Shown: positions 17,159 to 24,977, counted from the first letter of the stretch. The stretch: DNA of 58,912 bases from Oscillospiraceae bacterium (GCA_015067385.1 SVMP01000001.1:1-58912); one strand, 5' to 3'. The notes: a model not told the origin generated them from the letters alone. Made by a program: numbers and translations.

Positions 17159-17857
17159 TTATTCAATGATTTTTCCGTCTGTCGAGATCGTTATTACCTG
17201 CCACGGAATAAATTTTCCGCTTGCCATCAATGCTCTCTTTACCGCATTTTCAATACCGCCGCAGCACGGAACCTCCATTCTCACGACTTTTACGCTCTTT
17301 ATATTGTTCTTCGCAATTATCTGCGTGAGCTTTTCGGTATAATCACCTTCGTCAAGCTTGGGACATCCTATGAGCGTTATATGGTTTCTGATGAATTCAT
17401 TGTGAAAGTTTCCGTATGCGTAAGCCGTACAGTCCGCTGCTATCAGAAGATTTGCGTCCTCAAAATACGGTGCATTTACGGGAACAAGCTTTATCTGGCA
17501 CGGCCACTGTGAAAGCTGACTCGTTACGGATGCTGTTTTTGCCGCAGGAACGGCGCAGTCTCTTTTGATCGATTTCGATTGTGTTCCGGGACAGCCGCAG
17601 GGAAGTTTTTCACTCATTTTCTTTACCTTCGCTTTCTTAACAGCCTCTTCGTTGTATTCGGGCGCTTCACGTTCTTCAAAGCTTATTGCATCTGTCGGGC
17701 AGGCGGGTAAACAGTCTCCCAGTCCGTCGCAATAATCTTCTCTTGTTAATTTAGCCTTGCCGTTTACCATCTCTATTGCGCCTTCGTGACATGCCGCAGC
17801 ACATGCGCCGCAGCCGTTGCACTTTTCTTCATCTATCTTTATTATTTTTCTTATCAT
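17159..17857 (-). CDS. Ferredoxin-type 4Fe-4S protein with C-terminal extension
   Basis: 232 residues. Two ferredoxin motifs lie in the first 60 residues: CNGCGACAAACHEG and CDGLGDCLPACPTD, where the second is slightly irregular. The rest (about 80-232) has further cysteines (PCGCPGTQ, IGCPKLDEG, VPCCGGIENA) as in a family of iron-sulfur proteins of anaerobes. Its partner is unknown; electron supply to the adjacent oxygen-defence unit is a reasonable guess. It is transcribed divergently from the Crp/Fnr regulator. Confidence 0.88.
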   Translation of the reverse strand: MIRKIIKIDEEKCNGCGACAAACHEGAIEMVNGKAKLTREDYCDGLGDCLPACPTDAISFEEREAPEYNEEAVKKAKVKKMSEKLPCGCPGTQSKSIKRDCAVPAAKTASVTSQLSQWPCQIKLVPVNAPYFEDANLLIAADCTAYAYGNFHNEFIRNHITLIGCPKLDEGDYTEKLTQIIAKNNIKSVKVVRMEVPCCGGIENAVKRALMASGKFIPWQVITISTDGKIIE

Positions 17858-17883
17858 TTTTCTAACCTCACTTACTTTGGGGC

Positions 17884-17912
17884 TTGATTTTATGGTTATA
17901 TTATAGTATAAT
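17884..17912 (+). promoter_or_regulatory. Sigma-A promoter and nearby dyad of the Crp/Fnr regulator
   Basis: TTGATT (17884-17889), 17-base spacer, TATAAT (17907-17912). The dyad ttgaattttcaa at 17929-17940 lies just downstream, at the site where an FNR-like factor could repress its own gene. The dyad resembles but does not equal the FNR box TTGAT-N4-ATCAA. Confidence 0.5.
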
Positions 17913-17955
17913 TAAAATAAAAAGTATGTTGAATTTTCAACAAAAGGAGTATCCG

Positions 17956-18615
17956 TTGAAAAAATATTATGATGTTCTGAAAAAATGTCCGCTCTTCGAT
18001 AATATTGAAGAACATGACCTTTTTACAATGCTCACTTGCCTGAACGCAAAAACGGTGTCTTTTGATAAAAAATATACGATATTCGCAGAAGGCTCGCCTG
18101 CAAAGCTTATCGGTATCGTTCTTTCCGGCTCTGCTCAGATATTTCAGGTCGATTATTACGGAAACCGCAGTATTCTTGCCGAGATCGGTCCCTCCGAGGT
18201 CTTTGCCGAGGATTTTGCGTGTGCCGAGATTTCGGCAATGCCCGTATCAATTATTGCCAATGAGCCTGCCGAAGTTATGCTTATAGACTGCGACCATATT
18301 CTTCATACCTGCAAAAACAGCTGTGGCTTTCATCAACAGCTCATTTTTAATCTCATGAAAGACCTTGCAACGAAAACCATACATTTTCATCAGAAAATAG
18401 AAATAACATCCAAACGTACCACCCGTGATAAGCTTCTGACATATCTCATGTTTCAATCAAAAAAATTCGACAGCAATTCGTTTTCGATTCCTTTCGACAG
18501 ACAGGAGCTTGCGGATTTTCTCGAGGTTGACAGGAGCGGCCTTTCGTCCGAGATAAGTAAATTAAAAAAAGAGGGCATAATCAACAGCCGAAAAAATTTC
18601 TTCGAGCTTCTTTGA
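17956..18615 (+). CDS. Crp/Fnr family transcriptional regulator
   Basis: 219 residues from a TTG at 17956, chosen because aaaggag lies at 17944-17949. Residues about 15-120 form a cyclic-nucleotide-binding-type barrel (FDKKYTIFAEGSPAKLIGIV) and the end holds a winged helix: FDRQELADFLEVDRSGLSSEISKLKKEG. It lacks the N-terminal Cys cluster of Fnr, so it is not an obvious oxygen sensor; Cys residues at CPLF and C in VLSGSAQ-like positions are not arranged for an Fe-S cluster. It sits divergent to the ferredoxin gene and may control the oxygen and iron island. Confidence 0.88.
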   Translation: MKKYYDVLKKCPLFDNIEEHDLFTMLTCLNAKTVSFDKKYTIFAEGSPAKLIGIVLSGSAQIFQVDYYGNRSILAEIGPSEVFAEDFACAEISAMPVSIIANEPAEVMLIDCDHILHTCKNSCGFHQQLIFNLMKDLATKTIHFHQKIEITSKRTTRDKLLTYLMFQSKKFDSNSFSIPFDRQELADFLEVDRSGLSSEISKLKKEGIINSRKNFFELL

Positions 18616-18637
18616 TCATACCCATTTTCTGCTTATT

Positions 18638-19426
18638 TTACCCAAACGCCTCGATCGCCGAGATCAGTTTGAGCTTTTCAATATCGATCTTGTCCCGTCC
18701 GTACGCATCGATAAACCGTGAAGCGTATTTGTCCGTTTTGAGATTGAATTCGAGCGTCCATATCGCCCAGTAAAGGTCGATGTGCCTGTCTGCAATGCCG
18801 CCGTTTCCGAGATCGATAAATGCGCTGAAATTCCAGTTGTTAAGAACGATGTTAGGCAAACAGTAGTCACCGTGAATGAGCGTATCTCTGCAAAGACTGC
18901 CTTTTTCACGTTCCGCTATCTCAAAAACTTCTTTTGCGGACATATTTCTGTATTCTTCACAACAGTACGACGGGTCAAACATCCCTGCTTCGTAATTCGC
19001 TTTTAACGTCTGCAAATACTCCGCAGTTCTGTCTTTTATCGGGCATCCGTCACCGCTTGTTTCGTGTAAACAACGCAATCTCTCCGCCAAAATATCTGTA
19101 AGTCTTTCGGGGTCTTCGAGATATTTTGCAAAAGTGCAGTCCTCACCCTCGACTTTTCTCGTCAACAGCCAGTCTTTTTCGTTTTGAACATAACAGAGAA
19201 CCTTCGCAGCCAAGCCCTTTTTATGAAAATACCGAGTCATCTCGGCTTCTTTTTTCAGAGTTCCGATAGGGGAGGCTTTGAGATAATATCCGTCGTCTTT
19301 ATCAATAAAAAATACTTTTGCTTCGGGCGAGCAGCTGCTGTCGTATATCTTTGCGTCTTTTATTATTTCAACCGTCTCTTTCGGAAAATATGAAAGATCG
19401 GGGTTTTCGATAAGTGTTCGTTTCAT
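18638..19426 (-). CDS. Aminoglycoside 3'-phosphotransferase-like kinase (APH family)
   Basis: 262 residues, close to APH(3') enzymes. The catalytic loop is HGDYCLPNIVLNN, and the metal-binding segment FIDLGNGGIADRHIDL matches the APH(3') pattern with catalytic Asp and the conserved ADR. The N-lobe has YYLKASPIG. Such proteins can phosphorylate kanamycin-type drugs, but many chromosomal members act on other small molecules. I cannot tell whether resistance is conferred. It is not in a mobile context here. Confidence 0.85.
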   Translation of the reverse strand: MKRTLIENPDLSYFPKETVEIIKDAKIYDSSCSPEAKVFFIDKDDGYYLKASPIGTLKKEAEMTRYFHKKGLAAKVLCYVQNEKDWLLTRKVEGEDCTFAKYLEDPERLTDILAERLRCLHETSGDGCPIKDRTAEYLQTLKANYEAGMFDPSYCCEEYRNMSAKEVFEIAEREKGSLCRDTLIHGDYCLPNIVLNNWNFSAFIDLGNGGIADRHIDLYWAIWTLEFNLKTDKYASRFIDAYGRDKIDIEKLKLISAIEAFG

Positions 19427-19435
19427 TTTCTCCTT

Positions 19436-19471
19436 AAAAATACCTCCAAGCCTTTCGGTTTGGAGGTATTT
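19436..19471 (-). terminator. Terminator after the 81-residue membrane protein
   Basis: Arms aatacctccaa (19439-19449) and ttggaggtatt (19460-19470) with a minus-strand T-run at 19436-19440. It sits between the small membrane protein and the APH-like gene. Confidence 0.85.
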
Positions 19472-19481
19472 GTGTCATGTC

Positions 19482-19727
19482 TTATTTTTTAAGTACGCCG
19501 AGGAAGTTTACAATGCAGAGAACTATACCTACAAGATTGTAGATGCCCATAAGAGAACCGAGGATAGAGAAAATAATTCCGATAATGGGAAGACCTGCAA
19601 GGATACCGATAAGGAAACCTATAATTGCAGTAATAACAAGGAAGATAACGAGCTGAACGACCAGCGAAACGATATCTTTCTCTTTAACTCTGAAAGTTGT
19701 GGGCCAAAGTTTCTTCAAAAAATCCAT
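19482..19727 (-). CDS. Small membrane protein of unknown function
   Basis: 81 residues. A short charged N-terminus (LKKLWPTTFRVKEKD) precedes two hydrophobic stretches with glycine-rich turns (GFLIGILAGLPIIGIIF), consistent with two membrane helices. The segment pattern resembles small phage-shock or YqaE-like proteins, but I cannot confirm a family. It has its own promoter (19760-19788) and terminator, so it is a stand-alone unit. Confidence 0.65.
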   Translation of the reverse strand: MDFLKKLWPTTFRVKEKDIVSLVVQLVIFLVITAIIGFLIGILAGLPIIGIIFSILGSLMGIYNLVGIVLCIVNFLGVLKK

Positions 19728-19759
19728 GACTATATCTCCTTTTTTTATTTGTTTAATTA

Positions 19760-19788
19760 ATTATATCACAAAAAAGTCGGTTTGTAAA
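19760..19788 (-). promoter_or_regulatory. Sigma-A promoter of the 81-residue membrane protein
   Basis: Minus-strand TTTACA (19783-19788), 17-base spacer, TATAAT (19760-19765), 32 bases before the start codon with ggagat at a normal spacing. Confidence 0.6.
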
Positions 19789-19811
19789 GAGCTTTTTCGT
19801 TTTTTGTCGAT

Positions 19812-21977
19812 TTAAAACGAAACAGTTATTTTTACGGGCTTTGCGTTCGATCTAAAAGCGAAATATGTCGTCTCACTTTCGGGATCGTATTCGAAAACAA
19901 GCTCCTCGGTCTGTTTGCCCTCGGTTGCGGTTATTTTCTTCGGAGCACGCTTCGTCCAAACCCTGCACGACGCAGTCATTTCGGAAGGACCTTCCGCAGT
20001 AAATCTGATCGAACGGCTCGAATGAATTATCTTTTTCGCTCTTGCCGAAAGCGCAATAAGCTCGGAACCCTGCGTTTTATCGATTTTCGAAACATCATAC
20101 CAAAGTCCGATCTCTCCCGCTTTTATTTCGGGGTCTTTTACCGTTCGCAAACGTGAATCAAACATATCGATAAACAGTCCGTCAAGATTGAAACTGCCTT
20201 CGTTTCCCTCGTCAAGCATCGATGTGACGTAATATGCACCTCTTCGAAGTGCGAATTTTGACGAGCTTTCCGCATGAACGAGATCCAAAACCGAATTTCT
20301 GTATTCATCGCAGAGTTCGGGTTCGGTAGCCAAAGCCTTCGGCTGTTTGCCGATAATTAAAACTTTTCCTTTTTCAACGTCATACCTGCCGCCGCTTGCT
20401 TCTTTCCCGATTCCGAGAACTTCAAACAGATGCTCCGCAGGCGAATCGTATTCGTTCTGACCGTCGTTCCACCATTCACGAACCTTGTTGAACGGATCCG
20501 AGCCGTCTCCGACGTAAACAAGCGTTCCGCCGTTTTTTACCCAGCCCGCGATCGCCTGGTTTATATCGGGCGAGGACGGCTTCATGTATTCGTACGATAA
20601 AATCAGAACGCTGTAACCGTCAAGATACGTTGCAAATCTTCTGATGTTGTCTAACTGAACGGGACGCACCGCAATTCCCGATTTCAACAGCGGAAGGGAA
20701 AGACCGTAGAATGATGTGAATTCAATGCTGTCATCTCCGCCGTCTTCGGGGCATATCCGTTGAAACATCGCAGAGTCCGCCATCAATAAGCCGACTTCCG
20801 GTGTTTTTGTTATCCATTCGCTGTCAGGTTGGTCTGCCATGTCCCGAAGCGTGTGCATAACGGTCAGAAGATTCGTTTTGTATTCGGACGGTATTTTTAT
20901 CATGAGTTCGTCGGGGATCGTGAAATCTTTTATGTCGTTGCCGTCTTCGATCCATTTTTTCTTTTGAACATCGATCTTTGCCGCCGTTTCTTCGTTTTCA
21001 ATGTGTTTTCCCTGCATTACACGTCTCGGCCACGGGCAAACCTCGTAGCTTGAAACTTCCGGATGAAACAGCGATGCAACGACCGTTTTGTAATAATTCT
21101 CACGGTAATCCTGCCATGTGTGCCGCTGATCGTCTTCTATCGGGTCCGCAAGAAACCACATTTTTCTTCCGGTGCCTCGAACAAGCTCCTGCATAACCCC
21201 GTATTCAAGAAACGCCGTCTCAAACGTACGCTCTTTTTTTACGCCTCGGTAGTAGTTCGGCGGTCTTGATGTTCCCGTCCATATCTGCGCAATGTAGCCG
21301 TCTATTGTCGGCAGATCGATAAGCGCCGATTCGGGAGAGATTATTTTCCATTGAGAATAGTTTATCAGAGAATGGGTCGGAACGTAAAACCGAAGAAGAC
21401 GTCCGTATTTTACCATTGCGTATTCCTTAAGCTCCGAGCATAAGCGGTCAAGCGTCCTCGTGTAAAGATACTGCTTTAACTTCGAGGCTCTGTACTGCGC
21501 GTCGCATGAGCTTTGCGGATCTTGCCACGGCTCTTTGTAATATATCTGCCAGTCCCGTTTGAACGCTTCCGAATATCCCGCCTCGACCCAGAATTCAGGC
21601 TCTTCAAGATGTATCGCTTCAACTCCCGCATCGACTGCTCCCTTGAGCTTTTCCGCAAGAAAATGCGCAAAGGAGTTTGACGGTACCATATACGGAATAT
21701 TCCCGCCGTGTTTTATTTCGCTGTCTTTTTTTCTCTGACCTTCATCCGTGTGGTCAATTCCGTCGAATTTGCCGAAAAGGTAGTCATTGTAACTTCCCCA
21801 TGAAACACCTGTCATAAGATGAATGACGTACCCTTTTTCTTTCCATTTTTTTACACGTTTTTTAATGTCATTAACTCCGTAGACCATTACGAAATCGCAC
21901 TGTACATCAAATTCAGAGCTGTACGCCGCCGCTTCCTGTATACCGGTCCGCTCTTGGTTTCGGTCATATTCCTTCAT
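19812..21977 (-). CDS. Predicted TIM-barrel glycoside hydrolase with GATase-like domain
   Basis: 721 residues, no signal peptide. The first half has barrel-type segments: HLEEPEFW, FYVPTHSL, IDGYIAQIWTG and MWFLADPIEDD, and the HLEEPEFW segment could carry the acid/base. From about residue 400 a glutamine-amidotransferase-like trimerisation domain as in GH42 enzymes appears (YSVLILSYEYMKP and NGGTLVYVGDGSDPFN). The end is beta-rich. This fits a family of uncharacterised glycosidases. The substrate is unknown. It follows the SGNH hydrolase gene by 21 bases, suggesting joint action on an acetylated or esterified glycan. Confidence 0.62.
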   Translation of the reverse strand: MKEYDRNQERTGIQEAAAYSSEFDVQCDFVMVYGVNDIKKRVKKWKEKGYVIHLMTGVSWGSYNDYLFGKFDGIDHTDEGQRKKDSEIKHGGNIPYMVPSNSFAHFLAEKLKGAVDAGVEAIHLEEPEFWVEAGYSEAFKRDWQIYYKEPWQDPQSSCDAQYRASKLKQYLYTRTLDRLCSELKEYAMVKYGRLLRFYVPTHSLINYSQWKIISPESALIDLPTIDGYIAQIWTGTSRPPNYYRGVKKERTFETAFLEYGVMQELVRGTGRKMWFLADPIEDDQRHTWQDYRENYYKTVVASLFHPEVSSYEVCPWPRRVMQGKHIENEETAAKIDVQKKKWIEDGNDIKDFTIPDELMIKIPSEYKTNLLTVMHTLRDMADQPDSEWITKTPEVGLLMADSAMFQRICPEDGGDDSIEFTSFYGLSLPLLKSGIAVRPVQLDNIRRFATYLDGYSVLILSYEYMKPSSPDINQAIAGWVKNGGTLVYVGDGSDPFNKVREWWNDGQNEYDSPAEHLFEVLGIGKEASGGRYDVEKGKVLIIGKQPKALATEPELCDEYRNSVLDLVHAESSSKFALRRGAYYVTSMLDEGNEGSFNLDGLFIDMFDSRLRTVKDPEIKAGEIGLWYDVSKIDKTQGSELIALSARAKKIIHSSRSIRFTAEGPSEMTASCRVWTKRAPKKITATEGKQTEELVFEYDPESETTYFAFRSNAKPVKITVSF

Positions 21978-21998
21978 TCTAAACGTCTCCCCGATCGT

Positions 21999-22715
21999 TT
22001 AAAATTCAACGGTTTCAAGCCATCTGTCTGCCATCAGTCTGTGCCCTGCCATCGTCGGATGAACATTGTCCCATATAAGATATGACGGAGCTACTTTTTT
22101 TGCCCATTCGTCAAATATATCCTGGAACGGAACATACGCAAGTCCGTATTTCTTTGCAATGTTCGGAAGCTCTTTCTGCATCGGAGCAAGGCGTTCATAA
22201 TAGTTTTTTACGGTCTCGTCGGTCGTGTTGATGTTTCCGAAAATAAAGTCGGCTTCGCATTTTGCGCTCGGAATATCTTCATACGGGTCTCCGTCTGTCC
22301 TCGAATCGAGATAAAACGGCTCGCAAAGAATTATTTTAACATCCGGAAGCGCATCTTTTGTCTTCTTTATCAACATTTCGACCGTGTCAAGATATTTTTT
22401 TACAAATTCTTCTACCGGAGCATTGAGATTTCGCATAATATCGTTGATTCCGGTGAGCAGGCTTACAACGTTCGGTCTGTATTTTATAACATCCTCGTCC
22501 CAGCGAGCGGCAATATCCTGCGTCGTCTGTCCCGAAATGCCTTTATTTATGAATTTCGGCATATTTTCAAGATTGTCCGCCGCAAGTCTTGCGCAGACCA
22601 TTTCCGCATACCCATGACCCATTATATGATTGAGGTCCATGCAAAGACCTCTGCCGCCGTGCGTTATCGAGTCGCCGATAAACACAACCGTATCTTTTTT
22701 ATTTAATTTGATCAT
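21999..22715 (-). CDS. SGNH/GDSL hydrolase
   Basis: 238 residues from the ATG at 22715, preceded by gggtgat; a GTG at 22724 in the same frame would be closer to that site. The four blocks are VVFIGDSITHGG (Ser), GISGQTTQDI (Gly), LLTGINDIM (Asn) and DNVHPTMAGH (His). It is a cytoplasmic serine esterase, likely a deacetylase of a sugar or polysaccharide. It heads the unit with the 721-residue glycosidase and has its own promoter at 22787-22815. Confidence 0.85.
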   Translation of the reverse strand: MIKLNKKDTVVFIGDSITHGGRGLCMDLNHIMGHGYAEMVCARLAADNLENMPKFINKGISGQTTQDIAARWDEDVIKYRPNVVSLLTGINDIMRNLNAPVEEFVKKYLDTVEMLIKKTKDALPDVKIILCEPFYLDSRTDGDPYEDIPSAKCEADFIFGNINTTDETVKNYYERLAPMQKELPNIAKKYGLAYVPFQDIFDEWAKKVAPSYLIWDNVHPTMAGHRLMADRWLETVEF

Positions 22716-22786
22716 TTTTATCACCCATCACTTTCGCAAATTAAATGCTTCTTTAACTAAGTCCGAAAATTTGTTTTTCCGATTTG

Positions 22787-22815
22787 ATTATAGCACTTTT
22801 GTCTGAAAAAGTCAA
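22787..22815 (-). promoter_or_regulatory. Sigma-A promoter of the SGNH-glycosidase unit
   Basis: Minus-strand TTGACT (22810-22815), 17-base spacer, TATAAT (22787-22792). Its -35 box follows directly on the T-run of the RNA terminator next to it. The spacer contains agcacttttgt on the plus strand, an 11-mer also present 30 bases away in that terminator arm. Confidence 0.75.
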
Positions 22816-22952
22816 TAAAAAAGCACTTTTGTTCCTCCATGATCAAGCACGAGGTCAAAAGTGCAAAAGCACAACAGGATGGGCGGTGTATCCATCATCT
22901 CAGGTACTTCAAAGAAGTGTGTCGGGAACCTTTTTCGACCTCAATTGTGCTT
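22816..22952 (-). ncRNA. Predicted structured small RNA with own promoter and terminator
   Basis: About 137 bases, starting near 22952 and ending in the T-run at 22816-22822. A TTGACA-N17-TATACT promoter lies upstream at 22959-22987. The 3' end is a terminator whose arms are gcacttttg (22823-22831) and caaaagtgc (22856-22864), with inner cctc/gagg. The body closes by an 8-base inverted repeat, aagcacaa (22867-22874) with ttgtgctt (22945-22952), and contains hairpins at 22906-22918 and 22878-22896. The same 5' arm can instead pair 12 bases with 22845-22856, which overlaps the terminator. I cannot match it to 6S, SRP, tmRNA, T-box or any riboswitch I know. It does not code for a plausible protein. 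Confidence 0.65.
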
Positions 22953-22958
22953 AATGTA

Positions 22959-22987
22959 AGTATATTCCTTATAGGTCTGTTTGTCAA
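22959..22987 (-). promoter_or_regulatory. Sigma-A promoter of the small RNA
   Basis: Minus-strand TTGACA (22982-22987), 17-base spacer, TATACT (22959-22964). The expected start at about 22952 falls exactly on the first base of the predicted closing stem. Confidence 0.75.
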
Positions 22988-23096
22988 TAGTATTGATCAT
23001 TTATGCGATGACGTGCTATTAATATCTGCTTGTTCATAATTAAAAGTATTTTTTAAAACCATTGGTTTAACTGATTAGAAATTCATCAAAACACTC

Positions 23097-23125
23097 TTGA
23101 CAAAAAGTGATTAGATGTGTATAAT
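23097..23125 (+). promoter_or_regulatory. Sigma-A promoter of the four-gene accessory operon
   Basis: TTGACA (23097-23102), 17-base spacer, TATAAT (23120-23125): full consensus. It is about 40 bases upstream of the first start codon. Confidence 0.8.
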
Positions 23126-23165
23126 ATCAGTGTGGACGAAAACAATAGAAAGGTTGATATTCTAT

Positions 23166-23657
23166 ATGAACAAGCAAGAAATATTTAACGGGTTATGGAC
23201 TATTACAAAAGAAAAGCATAATGCTTGTAAAGAGGATGCGTCATTAGTAGATAAACATCATCCTACGGAACGAGGAGCTTTGCAACTAAAGGTCGGTATT
23301 TATAATGTTGCTGTTGCCGCCGGGCTCATCTCAGGAATAGATCGGGCAATCGAACTGATGAGCGAGAGATTTAAGAATTTAATACAGCATTTTCCAGACC
23401 TTGCTGACTATTATTACACGTTGCCTGATGATCAAAAAGAACTCATGGAGATTTCGCTCTACCCCGAAGTTTTTATGAGAGTCAACTTCTATAATACATA
23501 CAATAACGATCTTGAACAAGCCGAGAAGGATGGAGATCCGCAAACGATCTTTAAGGCAAGAATCAAAAAAGAAGTACTCGACGATATTTTGAATATGTGG
23601 CGAGACTTCCGCGTTCAAAACGAATTGTTTGCTTTCGCTTTTGAAAAGGAGTGTTAA
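23166..23657 (+). CDS. Unknown protein, first gene of the four-gene accessory operon
   Basis: 163 residues from the ATG at 23166, with gaaagg upstream; a start further 5' would lie inside the promoter. I do not recognise the family. It is mostly predicted alpha-helical, with many Asp, Glu, Lys and Asn residues and no signal peptide, membrane segment or catalytic motif I can name. Conserved-looking segments include HHPTERGALQLKVG and YYYTLPDDQKELMEIS. Codon use is more AT-rich than in flanking genes. It is followed 3 bases later by a second unknown gene and then by two regulators. Confidence 0.72.
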   Translation: MNKQEIFNGLWTITKEKHNACKEDASLVDKHHPTERGALQLKVGIYNVAVAAGLISGIDRAIELMSERFKNLIQHFPDLADYYYTLPDDQKELMEISLYPEVFMRVNFYNTYNNDLEQAEKDGDPQTIFKARIKKEVLDDILNMWRDFRVQNELFAFAFEKEC

Positions 23658-23660
23658 TTA

Positions 23661-24194
23661 ATGAACGATTATTCAATTCACGTATTAAACGGAAAAGTGA
23701 TCGGAAATTCTGTTTTCTATCTTTTAGCCGATGATTGTTTTCGCAAAGAGTGCAGAAGACTTCATGATTTTACGAATAATCTTGATAAAATGCCTGCAGA
23801 GAAGAAGAAAAACATTGCAGAATATAAATGTGCCAAATACCGCTATGCAGCTGTATCCTTAATTCACGGTATTATTTATAATAATAACGAATGCCGGACA
23901 AAGTTCAACCTTGAAAAATATCATTATTTGATACAGCCTTTTGATGAAATGTTCAAAGAGCATTCTGAATATTTGGCTTTGTATGAATCTGCCTCTGCGG
24001 ATGAAAAACCTGATTATAGTTTGTATTATATGGCGCTGGTGTTTACGGAAAGAGAGCTTTCGAATCTCAATGTTAAGAAACAGAATGCAAACGATTGGGA
24101 AAAAGTTGAACTTGAAGAACGTATCGGTGGATTACAATTTGCAAAAGAGTGTCTTAACGATGCCTGGCAGAAGAGAAAGGGTGAAGTACAGTGA
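23661..24194 (+). CDS. Unknown protein, second gene of the four-gene accessory operon
   Basis: 177 residues, unrecognised. Soluble, rich in Lys, Glu, Asn and Tyr, largely helical, with two Cys and an AEYKCAKYRYAAVSLIHG segment. No known domain is apparent. The stop overlaps the start of the ArsR-type gene by 4 bases (coordinates 24191-24194), so it is tightly coupled to its predicted regulator. The preceding gene ends 3 bases earlier. The pair could be partners, but that is inference from synteny. Confidence 0.72.
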   Translation: MNDYSIHVLNGKVIGNSVFYLLADDCFRKECRRLHDFTNNLDKMPAEKKKNIAEYKCAKYRYAAVSLIHGIIYNNNECRTKFNLEKYHYLIQPFDEMFKEHSEYLALYESASADEKPDYSLYYMALVFTERELSNLNVKKQNANDWEKVELEERIGGLQFAKECLNDAWQKRKGEVQ

Positions 24195-24724
24195 AAGAAA
24201 AGCTTGAACTTTTAAAGTTGCTTGCTGATGAAACCCGTCTTGATATTCTCAACCTTCTTTTAAAAGAGGATTCATACGTTGAAAAAATTGCATGTGAACT
24301 ATCACTGACACCTGCCACCATTTGTTATCATCTGAAAAAAATGGAAGCAGCGGGGATTGTTAACTGTTCCCGTTCACAATTCTACATTATCTATTCTCTG
24401 AACCGTGAGATTTTTGAAAAACCACTTTTGGAATTGATAAAAAAAGATAAAGTAATTATAGATACAGAAGAAAAATATAAAAAAGAGGTCATTTCAAACT
24501 TTTTCAAATACGGCAGATTGACGCAAATTCCCACTCAAAGAAAAAAGCGTGAGATCGTTCTTTCTGAAATACTTAAACAGTTTGATTTTGACCGTATGTA
24601 TGATGAAAAAGAAGTCAACGAGATCATTTTGCATTATCATGATGATTTTTGTACAATTCGACGTGAAATGATTGCATTCGGTATGATGTCACGTAATTAT
24701 GAAAAATATAAACGAATAAAATGA
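24191..24724 (+). CDS. ArsR-type winged-helix regulator with DUF2087 domain
   Basis: 177 residues. The N-terminal half is an ArsR-type helix-turn-helix (LADETRLDILNLLL, LSLTPATICYHLKKMEAAGI). The C-terminal part (from about residue 115) has PTQRKKREIVLSEI, EKEVNEIILHYHDDFCTIRREM and the end pattern of DUF2087, a domain seen in combination with ArsR heads. No metal-binding Cys pair of classical ArsR sensors is visible. The start codon (GTG at 24191) overlaps the upstream stop and its own stop overlaps the XRE start by 4 bases. It probably regulates this operon. Confidence 0.87.
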   Translation: MKEKLELLKLLADETRLDILNLLLKEDSYVEKIACELSLTPATICYHLKKMEAAGIVNCSRSQFYIIYSLNREIFEKPLLELIKKDKVIIDTEEKYKKEVISNFFKYGRLTQIPTQRKKREIVLSEILKQFDFDRMYDEKEVNEIILHYHDDFCTIRREMIAFGMMSRNYEKYKRIK

Positions 24725-24933
24725 ATAATACAATACGTATAGGCGAATATATATTGAATTATCGCAAAGAACGAGGATTATCTCAAGGAGAGTTCGGTTC
24801 TCTTTTGGGGGTAAGTGCTTATGCTGTGTCAAAATGGGAAAGAAAACTTTGTTATCCCGATATTTTCTTGCTACGCGATATTTCAGATATTATCGGTGTT
24901 TCAATAGATGAAATGTTTCGAAAAAACGAATAA
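24721..24933 (+). CDS. Small XRE family transcriptional regulator
   Basis: 70 residues consisting of a single Cro/C1-type helix-turn-helix (LNYRKERGLSQGEFGSLLG, AVSKWERKLCYPD). It lacks any sensor domain. It overlaps the ArsR-type gene (ATGA) and ends the operon, with a terminator at 24947-24973. Confidence 0.85.
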   Translation: MNNTIRIGEYILNYRKERGLSQGEFGSLLGVSAYAVSKWERKLCYPDIFLLRDISDIIGVSIDEMFRKNE

Positions 24934-24946
24934 AGCAGTTATTTAA

Positions 24947-24973
24947 AAAGGAGTACGATTTTCGTACTCCTTT
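24947..24973. terminator. Bidirectional terminator between the accessory operon and the ECF gene
   Basis: Twelve-base perfect arms, aaaggagtacga (24947-24958) and tcgtactccttt (24962-24973), with a 3-base loop. T-rich tracts follow on both strands. Confidence 0.8.
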
Positions 24974-24977
24974 AGAT

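Noticed and set aside
22816..22952. 6S RNA, SRP RNA, T-box or known riboswitch for the small RNA
   Set aside because: None of their diagnostic sequences (SRP tetraloop region, T-box motif GGGTGG..ACC, riboswitch cores) could be found; left as unassigned.
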